The notes under the pieces: model-generated | What the model was told of the DNA's origin: nothing | Seen by the model: only the letters and a program-made list of their open reading frames with translations | Databases searched by the model: none | Part shown: one piece after another, positions 54,906-61,971 of the stretch | Numbering within the stretch: the stretch's first letter is position 1 | How the letters are laid out: each line of letters opens with the position of its first letter | Made by a program: the position numbers and the translations under genes | Source: Bacillota bacterium | GTDB lineage: Bacteria > Bacillota > Clostridia > Christensenellales > UMGS416 | DNA length: 64,000 nt | Direction: 5' to 3' | NCBI GenBank assembly: GCA_023398815.1 | Contig: JAEWRW010000010.1 | Coordinates: forward strand, 38,687-102,686

Positions 54906-54959
54906 AGGGCGGGAGACGCGCCTGCCGTCGCCAGCGATGTGCCGCCGATCGCCTAGGGG

Positions 54960-55389
54960 CTGCCCGCAACCCTTGGGAATCCCGCTATTGTACGAACGGG
55001 GCGAGTGCGCGCACTCTGGCAGTCCGTCCTCCGTCGCCCCTCCCCAAAGCCTGGGGGAGGGGTTGGGGCGAGGGTTCGTCGCGTGCACCCGCACCCTTGC
55101 AGCCGCGAGCGGGTTTCCCCCCGCCGCGGCACTACGCTGTCCGCCCGGGCATATGGCCCGCCCTCCCGCGTGAGCGGTGTCTCCCCCGTAGAAACCCGTA
55201 CGACCCACGCAGCAGAAAGCCGCCCCATCACAATGCTACGCATTGTTCGCGTTGCTCTCAACGATTCTAAAGAATAGTCTGCCGCAACGCGGGGGTAAGA
55301 CCCAGCGGCGTGTACGTCGGGCGGCCAAAATGCACTCGTGACGAGAACTCCCGCCTCGCGGCGGTTGCGAAGCAGCCGACGCGACATAG
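54960..55389 (-). repeat. Structured 3' element copy J (after rubrerythrin)
   Basis: Non-coding, minus strand, beginning after the rubrerythrin terminator. Hairpin 1 GTCGCGTCGGC...GCCGCGA (about 55356-55389), the tacacg-loop hairpin (55300-55332, degenerate stem), the nested hairpin with outer stem CGCGTTGC/GCAACGCG (55248-55291) around GGCAGA and TGAGA, and the linker GGGTCGTACGGGTTTC (about 55190-55208). The segment around 54990-55090 is G+C-rich with a CCTCCCC/GGGGAGG hairpin. Confidence 0.75.
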
Positions 55390-55391
55390 AA

Positions 55392-55427
55392 AACCCCCGG
55401 CGCGTTGTCGGGCGCCGGGGGTAAAGG
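55392..55427 (-). terminator. Terminator of the rubrerythrin gene
   Basis: On the minus strand CCCCCGGCGC and GCGCCGGGGG with loop ccgacaac, followed by TTTTCT. Confidence 0.88.
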
Positions 55428-55441
55428 TGCGAAGGCGGAGA

Positions 55442-55984
55442 TTAGTAGTTCGTCGCGCGCTGCTCGAAGTAAGCCTTCGGGTGGGCGCAAACGGGACAGA
55501 CCTCCGGCGCGGCGTCGCCGATATGGAGGTGACCGCAGTTGCGGCAGATCCACACGGTTTCCTTGCAGTCCCGCTTAAAGACCGTGCCATCCTTGACGGC
55601 GGCGAGCAGCTTGTTGTAGCGCTCCTCGTGGGTCTTCTCGATGGCCAGAACGCCTTCCATCATCTTGGCGATGTGCTCGAAGCCCTCGGCCCGGGCAGTG
55701 TCGGCGAATTCGCGGTACATCTCGGTCCACTCATAGTGCTCGCCGGCGGCGGCGTCGACCAAGTTGGCCTCGGTCTTGGGCATGCCGCCATGGAGCTGCT
55801 TGAACCAGAGCTTGGCGTGCTCCTTCTCGTTGCCCGCCGTCTCCTCAAAAATCGCCGCTATCTGCTCATAGCCTTCCTTCTTGGCCTGGGAGGCGTAGTA
55901 GGTGTACTTGTTTCTGGCCTGGGACTCGCCGGCGAAGGCCGCCAGCAGGTTCGCTTCCGTCTTCGTGCCTTTCAGTTCTTTCAT
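55442..55984 (-). CDS. rbr: Rubrerythrin
   Basis: 180 residues. The ferritin-like diiron domain includes LLAAFAGESQARNKYTYYAS and ETAGNEKEHAKLWFKQL, with a second ExxH set in GVLAIEKTHEERY. The C-terminal rubredoxin-like iron site is CRNCGHLHIG and CPVCAHPKAYF. It reduces hydrogen peroxide in anaerobes. ATG follows AGAGAGGATGATGCCACG. The TM1266-like gene lies 58 bases upstream on the same strand, so the two may be co-expressed. Confidence 0.96.
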   Translation of the reverse strand: MKELKGTKTEANLLAAFAGESQARNKYTYYASQAKKEGYEQIAAIFEETAGNEKEHAKLWFKQLHGGMPKTEANLVDAAAGEHYEWTEMYREFADTARAEGFEHIAKMMEGVLAIEKTHEERYNKLLAAVKDGTVFKRDCKETVWICRNCGHLHIGDAAPEVCPVCAHPKAYFEQRATNY

Positions 55985-56042
55985 CGTGGCATCATCCTCT
56001 CTTCGGTGTATTTGAAAGCACGCGGGTGCGTGCGTTTCAGCG

Positions 56043-56297
56043 TTAATCGAGCGCCATGTGTTTGGCGTTCACGCCCTCGATGGCGTTGAGGGAGGTGAGC
56101 AGCGCGGCAATGTCGTCGCCGCTGCCGCAGACCTGCAAAAGAATGAGCCCCTCGTTGGAGCAGGCGTCCTGCACCCCTTCATGGAGCCCGATGCGGGCAC
56201 GGATGGCGCAGCCGTTTTCGGTCAGCACCTGCTGCACCTGGGTGGCGTGGTTGGCGCGACCCTTTAGTGTCATCGCAACGATGTCATAAGTGGCCAT
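56043..56297 (-). CDS. TM1266-like (iron-only hydrogenase system) regulator family protein
   Basis: 84 residues from the ATG at 56297 (GGGAGGGTCGCC upstream). The pattern VQQVLTENGCAIRARIGLHEG then CSNEGLILLQVCGSGDDIAAL and IEGVNAKHMALD fits the ACT-like fold of TM1266-type proteins, which are linked to iron-only hydrogenase genes in anaerobes. It probably binds a small ligand as a homomer. No hydrogenase gene is in this window; rubrerythrin follows on the same strand. Confidence 0.65.
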   Translation of the reverse strand: MATYDIVAMTLKGRANHATQVQQVLTENGCAIRARIGLHEGVQDACSNEGLILLQVCGSGDDIAALLTSLNAIEGVNAKHMALD

Positions 56298-56458
56298 GGC
56301 GACCCTCCCGCGGGGGTATCCCGCACCCAATTTGTACCATCATACCCCGCCGGGCAACGGGCGTCAAGCCGGTTTCTAGACACAATGCAATTGTATCACA
56401 TATTTTTCATATTGGCATCATTCCAACTCAGTGTGGGGGAGGGGCCACAGCTGCCGCG

Positions 56459-58063
56459 CTATCGTCCGCTGTGCCCGATGCCCGGGTTGGGAGCCAGGGC
56501 CGCGGTACGCCGCGCACCAAACCGCCACTTGGCCGGCAGCACCGCCCGCAGCGTGGCCCAGGGGTGGATGCCCATGAGCCGCAGTACGATGAGGTACACC
56601 CCCGCCCCCGCGGCCAGCGAGAGGCCCACCGCCGGGCCTTCCTCCAGCAGCCCCAGCAGCCCCCCATGGATGAGGCGCACCGTGAGGCCCAGCACCAGCG
56701 ACCCCAGCGCCGTCAGCACAAACCACTCGGCCCAGCGCACCCGGAGCTGTGTGCGCCGCGCCAGCGCTCGCAGGTTGAGCCCCACGATGAGAAGCGCGCT
56801 GGCGATTTGCCCCCACAGGAAGCCATCCATGCCCATCTGTGCCGTGGCAAACCAGGTGAACGCCAGCTGCAGCAGGCCTCCGGCCACCACATGCCCCAGC
56901 ACCCGTCCCTGCATGTCGAGGCCGTTCATGGCGCTGGCGGTGATGAGCTGATAAAAGAGCAGCGCGGCGTCGCCGGCCAGCAGCAGCAGCGTGTGTTCCG
57001 TCACGGTCTGGTGGTACAGCAACTCCATTAGGAGCGGCCCCAGCGGCACCAGAATAGCCAGCACCGGCAGGCCCAGCAGCCCCACCGCGTGCAGGGCCTT
57101 GCCAAGTCGCCGGGCGATGCCAGCGTGGTCCTTGAGGGCGCTGTCCTGGGCGAACTGGGGCAGTAGGATGGTGGCGATGGGCCCGACAAAGGCCATGGGC
57201 AGCAGCAGCAGTGGGGTAGCCATACCCAGCACCACGCCAAGGCTGGCCACCGCCTCACCCTGGTTGAGGCCCGCCGCCTGCAGCCGCCCCGGCAGCAGCA
57301 GCGTGTTGGCCGAGGCCAGCAGGTTGTTGATGAGGCTGCCACCGGCCACCGGCAGGGCCACCGCCAGCGTCTGTTTCAAGAGCGTCAGCCCCGGCGTGAT
57401 CTCCCGGGTTTGGGCGGGTTCCCTGGCCCGTGCCCGGCGGTAACGAAGCGCCAGAAAGGAAGAACTGAACAGCTCGCTCACCGTCATGCCCAGCAGAATG
57501 AGGGCCGTCGCGCCCCCGGCGGTGCGGGCCGGCACCAGCAGGAAGAGCGCCAGCACAGTGCCGATGCGCACAATTTGCTCCAGCTGGTCGCTGATGACCG
57601 GGAGTCGCACGTTGTCCACGCCGTAGAAGTGGCCCTTGAGGATATTCTCCACCCCGGTGAGCAGCAGGCAGGGTAGCATGATGAGCAGCGCCACCCGGGT
57701 GCGGCCATCGCCCAGCACGGCACTGGCCAGCCAATCCGACCCCAGGGCCACCGGCAGCGCCACCACCGCGAAGGCTAGGAGGAAGAGCCCCAGCGCCAGC
57801 CGCACCAGCCGGGCGTTGTCCTTGGTGCGGCCCAGCGCCAGGTGGCGGGAGGTCAGGCCCGTCACCGCCGTGGTGAGCCCCGTGAACGTGAGCGACATGA
57901 CGACCGCGTAGGCTGGCATCACCAGGTGAAAGAGCCCCATGGCCCCCGCGCCGCCCACCCGGCCCAGAAACACGCGGTAGGCAAAGCCCAGCGCCTGCAG
58001 CAGCAGGTTGGAGCCCACCAGCAGCACCGTGCTCTGCACCAGCGGTCGTCGCGTCTGTGCCAA
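56459..58063 (-). CDS. SpoVB-like polysaccharide flippase (MOP superfamily)
   Basis: 534 residues with fourteen hydrophobic segments. The N-terminal LVGSNLLLQALGFAYRVFLGR and the internal LTGVENILKGHFYGVDNVR, PVAGGSLINNLLASANTLLLPGRL and LAGDAALLFYQLITASAMNGL are typical of SpoVB/YtgP lipid-linked oligosaccharide flippases. It moves precursor lipids across the membrane for wall or spore cortex synthesis. I place the start at a TTG (58063) because GGGGGAGGAAACG sits 6 bases before it; a TTG at 58099 has no site. Confidence 0.88.
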   Translation of the reverse strand: MAQTRRPLVQSTVLLVGSNLLLQALGFAYRVFLGRVGGAGAMGLFHLVMPAYAVVMSLTFTGLTTAVTGLTSRHLALGRTKDNARLVRLALGLFLLAFAVVALPVALGSDWLASAVLGDGRTRVALLIMLPCLLLTGVENILKGHFYGVDNVRLPVISDQLEQIVRIGTVLALFLLVPARTAGGATALILLGMTVSELFSSSFLALRYRRARAREPAQTREITPGLTLLKQTLAVALPVAGGSLINNLLASANTLLLPGRLQAAGLNQGEAVASLGVVLGMATPLLLLPMAFVGPIATILLPQFAQDSALKDHAGIARRLGKALHAVGLLGLPVLAILVPLGPLLMELLYHQTVTEHTLLLLAGDAALLFYQLITASAMNGLDMQGRVLGHVVAGGLLQLAFTWFATAQMGMDGFLWGQIASALLIVGLNLRALARRTQLRVRWAEWFVLTALGSLVLGLTVRLIHGGLLGLLEEGPAVGLSLAAGAGVYLIVLRLMGIHPWATLRAVLPAKWRFGARRTAALAPNPGIGHSGR

Positions 58064-58149
58064 ACGTTTCCTCCCCCGGGGCCTTGGCCCCTCTGGCAAG
58101 GATATGAGGAAGGGGGGCGGAACATGATAGGGAGGGCAGCGCGTGCCTA

Positions 58150-58836
58150 GCCAGACCGCTTATTGTGCTCGGTATTTCCAGAATTCCCACGAGGAGCGCT
58201 GCCGCGGGGCGGCACTTTTGGATGGCGCCAAAAGTGCCCAAAAGCGCCCAGGGCGCGGACGAGTTTCCTAGACCGGACGACCGGCACTAGGGTGAGTGCC
58301 AGAGGGCGGTAACTCGCCTTTCCTTTTGCTCCGCAACGGAAAGGCTCAAACATCCCGCCCCTCTGTCGCAAGCAAAGTGCCGCCGATCGTCCGGGGGAAA
58401 CTCGAACGCGCCCGAAGGACGGTAGGCCCGGCTTCTGCTGTAAAAGTCAAACCGTGCGTCGTCCCTTTACTAGTTTTGGGGAGGGGTCGGGGAGAGGGTT
58501 CTCCTGCCTGCGTAAAGTGCGCGGGTTGTCGCCTGTTACGTCCGCCGATCGCCCGGGTGAAGCTCGAAACGCGCCCGAAGAGACGGTGTGCCCGGCACCT
58601 GTGTGGGAACCAAGCGTTCGTAGCCGCAGGGCGATTCATTCGCCCAAGGCACGAAGAAGCTTATGCGGGGCACGCAGCCCCCCTTCCCGGCCGCAGGCAT
58701 GTCCCATTCGTTAAAAGTGGGGCACGAGCCATGCAAACGAACGCCGCCCGGCGGCGTGTACGTCGGGCGGCGGCCATATCATATAGACGAGCACTCCTGC
58801 TCGCCTTTGTCGCACAGCGGCAAAGGCGAAAGCGAA
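58150..58836 (-). repeat. Structured 3' element copy D (after Fe-ADH)
   Basis: About 690 non-coding bases on the minus strand, starting at the Fe-ADH stop. Hairpin 1 GCCTTTGCCG/CGACAAAGGC (about 58797-58825); the tacacg-loop hairpin GCCGCCCGACG/CGCCGGGCGGC (58743-58773); GGGCGAATGAATCGCCC near 58632-58650; GGGCGCGTTCGAGTTTCCCC near 58395-58415; and the distal palindrome GGCACTTTTGG/CCAAAAGTGCC (58211-58238). The distal part matches copy F with paired substitutions. Confidence 0.78.
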
Positions 58837-58839
58837 GCG

Positions 58840-60039
58840 TCAGAAGGAGACTTCGGTGCCGTAGTAGCAGCACTTCAGGAGTTCGGCCATCTGGGCCGGG
58901 TTGATGGCCCGGGGGTTGGAGCCCGTGCAGGCGTCGCCCACGGCGAGCTCGGCCACGCGGGGCAGCTTCTCCAGGAACTCGGCCTCGCCCACGAAGCCAT
59001 CCTCGTAGTCGGCGATGCGGCTGGGGATGTCGAGCGCGCGGTTCAGGCCGTTGATGTGGTCAATGAGCTTTTGGGTGAGCTCGGCGTCGGTGCCATTGCA
59101 GCCGCAATCCAGCCCCAGATGGCGGGCGATGGCGGCGTAGCGGGCCGCTGCCGCTGGCTCCTTGGCGTTGAAGGCGATGACCTTGGGCAGGTACATGGCG
59201 TTGGCCGCGCCGTGCACGATGTGGCCGCCCTGGTAGGCCGCGCCGGTCTTGTGGGCCATGGAGTGCACGATGCCCAACAGAGCGTTGGAGAACGCCATGC
59301 CGGCCAGGCACTGGGCGTTGTGCATACGGGCGCGGGCTTCGTGGTCGCCGTGGAAGGAGGCGATCAGGTCGTCGCTCACCATCTTGATGGCGTGCAGCGC
59401 CAGCGGGTCGGTGTAGTCGCAGTGCAGGGTGGAGACGTAGGCTTCCACCGCGTGGGTCATGGCGTCCATGCCGGTGTGGGCCGTCAGCTTCGCGGGCATG
59501 GTCTCAGCCAGATCAGGGTCCACGATGGCCACGTCCGGGGTGATGTTGAAGTCAGCCAGCGGGTATTTGATGCCCTTGGCGTAGTCGGTGATGACCGAGA
59601 AGGCAGTGACCTCGGTGGCCGTGCCGCTGGTGGAGGGCACCGCGCAGAAGCGCGCCTTAGTGCGCAGCTTGGGGAAGTTGAACGGGATGCACAGATCTTC
59701 AAAGGTCGTCTCAGGGTACTCGTAGAAGGCCCACATGGCCTTGGCCGCGTCAATGGGCGAACCGCCGCCGATGCTGACGATCCAATCGGGCTGGAAGGCC
59801 CGCATGGCCGCCGCGCCACGCATCACCGTCTCCACCGAGGGGTCGGGCTCCACGCCTTCAAAGAGCTGCACCTCCATGCCGGCCTGCCGGAGGTAGTCCA
59901 CCGTCTTGTCGAGGAAGCCGAAACGCTTCATGCTGCCGCCGCCGACCACGACGATGGCGCGCTTGCCGTCCAAGTCCTTGAGCGCCGCCAAGGCGCCCTT
60001 GCCGTGGTAAAGATCGCGGGGTAATGTAAACCGTGCCAT
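58840..60039 (-). CDS. Iron-containing alcohol dehydrogenase
   Basis: 399 residues of the group III Fe-ADH family. NAD(P) motif VSIGGGSPIDAAKAM, VPSTSGTATEVTAF and the metal-ligand histidines in HTGMDAMTHAVEAYVS and LGIVHSMAHKTGAAYQGGHIVHG are intact. It reduces aldehydes to alcohols to regenerate NAD+, consistent with a fermentative butanol/ethanol-type branch. ATG follows CGGAGGAATTGGT. Its promoter contains a Rex operator, so expression should rise at high NADH. A LysR gene lies just upstream on the same strand. Confidence 0.94.
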   Translation of the reverse strand: MARFTLPRDLYHGKGALAALKDLDGKRAIVVVGGGSMKRFGFLDKTVDYLRQAGMEVQLFEGVEPDPSVETVMRGAAAMRAFQPDWIVSIGGGSPIDAAKAMWAFYEYPETTFEDLCIPFNFPKLRTKARFCAVPSTSGTATEVTAFSVITDYAKGIKYPLADFNITPDVAIVDPDLAETMPAKLTAHTGMDAMTHAVEAYVSTLHCDYTDPLALHAIKMVSDDLIASFHGDHEARARMHNAQCLAGMAFSNALLGIVHSMAHKTGAAYQGGHIVHGAANAMYLPKVIAFNAKEPAAAARYAAIARHLGLDCGCNGTDAELTQKLIDHINGLNRALDIPSRIADYEDGFVGEAEFLEKLPRVAELAVGDACTGSNPRAINPAQMAELLKCCYYGTEVSF

Positions 60040-60064
60040 ACCAATTCCTCCGTTCGCGGGTAGG

Positions 60065-60082
60065 TTGTTATTTTTTTAACAA
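60065..60082. promoter_or_regulatory. Rex operator
   Basis: TTGTTATTTTTTTAACAA, 18 bases, differs from the Rex consensus TTGTTAAnnnnTTAACAA at one position. It starts 5 bases after the -10 of the Fe-ADH promoter, where bound Rex would block transcription until NADH releases it. Confidence 0.85.
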
Positions 60083-60086
60083 GATT

Positions 60087-60115
60087 AGTGTACCCGCCTT
60101 TTTTCGTCCTTGCAA
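60087..60115 (-). promoter_or_regulatory. Promoter of the Fe-ADH gene
   Basis: On the minus strand TTGCAA (60110-60115) and TACACT (60087-60092), 17-base spacing, immediately upstream of the Rex site. Confidence 0.75.
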
Positions 60116-60184
60116 ATATGAAGTTGGTATGGGCACATATGGCCTGTCATATGACGGCCATGATTCATATGGTACGAATTGGCT

Positions 60185-61114
60185 TCATTGGTAGGGGTGG
60201 TAGGCCACCTCGTTTTTGGAGGCATACAGGCGATCGATGAGCCGCCGATCGAGCGCGGTGAAGGCGTAGCCGGCGGGGTAGATGAGGGCATCCACATAGC
60301 GGGCGACGTGGTCGGCGCAGCGCCGCTGCACCAGCTCGTAGCGGTCGATCCACTCCTGCGGGATGGGTGACACCCACATGTAGGAGGTCGGCACATGAGT
60401 TAAGATGTCAAATTGGCTGCAGCGCTCATAGAGGGTGATGCGCCGGCGGCTCTCGGGTTGGCCGCTGCGCTCGTCGGCGGCCAGGTAGGGCACCGCCGTG
60501 TCGCCGTGTACAATTTCAATATAGGGCTCAAGATCCCGGGCATTGAGCTGCTCCGCCCCGGCCAGCGGGTGGCGGCGCGACAACACCGCCAGCATCTCAA
60601 ACTCCCAAATGGGGTCGGACGCCAACCCTTTGTCCTTCAGGTAATCAAGGAAATAGGGGCGGTAATCAAGCTGGTAGCGGATGACACCCAGCGGGAAACG
60701 GCCCTCGGTCACGTCGGCGATGGCCTGCAGGGAATTGGTCTCCTTCACGCTCACGTCGATGGCGCCGTCGGGGTTGAGATCGCCCAGGAAACGGGTGAGG
60801 CCGCTGGCCAGGTAGCTGCCCCGTGGGATGACGATGCCCGCCCGCTGCAGGGTGGTGTCTTCAGGCTGGCGCAGGGCCTCCATCTGCTCCACCGTGGCCA
60901 GCACGGCGCGGGCATAATCCAGGAACCGCGCGCCCTGGGCCGTGGGGGTGACACCCCTGCTGGTGCGCTTGAAGATGGTGATGCCCAGGTCCTCCTCCAG
61001 CTCCTTGATGGCCTTGCTGAGGTTGGGCTGGGCCATGAAAAAGGCGTCGGCAGCCTGGGTGATGGAGCCGGTGCGCTCCACCTCCAACGCGTATTTGAGA
61101 TGTTGCGTGTTCAT
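60185..61114 (-). CDS. LysR family transcriptional regulator
   Basis: 309 residues. The winged helix is standard: MNTQHLKYALEVERTGSITQ, AADAFFMAQPNLSKAIKELE and TIFKRTSRGVTPTAQG. The C-terminal two-lobed substrate-binding domain follows. It lies 145 bases upstream of the Fe-ADH gene on the same strand and could control it or an unrelated target. ATG preceded by GGGAGGGCCC. Confidence 0.93.
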   Translation of the reverse strand: MNTQHLKYALEVERTGSITQAADAFFMAQPNLSKAIKELEEDLGITIFKRTSRGVTPTAQGARFLDYARAVLATVEQMEALRQPEDTTLQRAGIVIPRGSYLASGLTRFLGDLNPDGAIDVSVKETNSLQAIADVTEGRFPLGVIRYQLDYRPYFLDYLKDKGLASDPIWEFEMLAVLSRRHPLAGAEQLNARDLEPYIEIVHGDTAVPYLAADERSGQPESRRRITLYERCSQFDILTHVPTSYMWVSPIPQEWIDRYELVQRRCADHVARYVDALIYPAGYAFTALDRRLIDRLYASKNEVAYHPYQ

Positions 61115-61269
61115 GGGCCCTCCCGTCGGCCGGTTGCCTTGGCAATAGTATAGCAGGGCTTGGTGTGTTCATCCAGCGGAGGGTGGGGTTTGCAGGCAAA
61201 AACTGTTTAGCCCGCTCCCCAAGCGGGCATGTACATGAGTGAATGCATTGCAAAGCGGGGAGGCACACC

Positions 61270-61755
61270 ATGGACAACCAGTTTGTGTATGAGGAAGAGG
61301 ACACCCAGCACGGGCGGTACCTGTCCTTTCATGTGGACCGGGAAGTGTACGCGCTGGAGATTCGCTATGTGACGGAAATTGTGGGCATCCAGCCCGTCAC
61401 CGAGGTGCCGGAGTCGCCCGACTACGTGCGGGGCATCATCAACCTGCGCGGCTCCATCATTCCGGTCATCGACGTGCGTCTGAAGTTTAAGAAGCCTGCG
61501 ATCCCCTACAACGACCGCACCTGCATCGTCGTCATCGACATTGCGGGCAGCGCCGTGGGGCTCATTGTGGACCAGGTGGCGGAGGTCGTGGACATCGCCG
61601 ACGAGAACATCGCGCCGCCGCCGGCCTATCGCACGGGCTTCAGCACTCGGTACATCAGCGGCATCGGCAAATCCGGCAATGATGTGAAGCTGCTGCTTGA
61701 CTGCCAGAAGCTCTTCTCCGACTCGGAGATGGAGACGCTGACGACCATCGAATAA
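61270..61755 (+). CDS. cheW: Chemotaxis coupling protein
   Basis: 161 residues. YLSFHVDREVYALEIRYVTE, VRGIINLRGSIIPVIDVRLK and IVDQVAEVVDIADENIAPPP are the CheW SH3-like core. It links chemoreceptors to the CheA kinase. The ATG at 61270 has GGGGAGG 6 bases before it. The chemoreceptor gene follows after a terminator, so this pair probably acts together; no cheA or cheR/B is in the window. Confidence 0.95.
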   Translation: MDNQFVYEEEDTQHGRYLSFHVDREVYALEIRYVTEIVGIQPVTEVPESPDYVRGIINLRGSIIPVIDVRLKFKKPAIPYNDRTCIVVIDIAGSAVGLIVDQVAEVVDIADENIAPPPAYRTGFSTRYISGIGKSGNDVKLLLDCQKLFSDSEMETLTTIE

Positions 61756-61777
61756 CCGAGGATAACAAAATCTAGCC

Positions 61778-61808
61778 AAAAGCGGGCCCTAATGGGGCCC
61801 GCTTTTAT
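61778..61808 (+). terminator. Terminator between cheW and the chemoreceptor gene
   Basis: AAAAGCGGGCCC and GGGCCCGCTTTT, 12-bp stem, then ATTG. Strong hairpin, modest T-tract on the plus strand. Confidence 0.85.
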
Positions 61809-61971
61809 TGTGCCCAAATTACCTCTATGCTATTTCTTTGTTATTTCCTTGACGATTTTTTGCTTTTTTGTCCATGTTTCCTATGTTTCGACAAAATTCT
61901 TGGGTATTTTACCTGTGAAAACCTTTTCGCGGGGCAGCGGAAACAAGCTGTAAGATCAAAGGAGAACGTTT

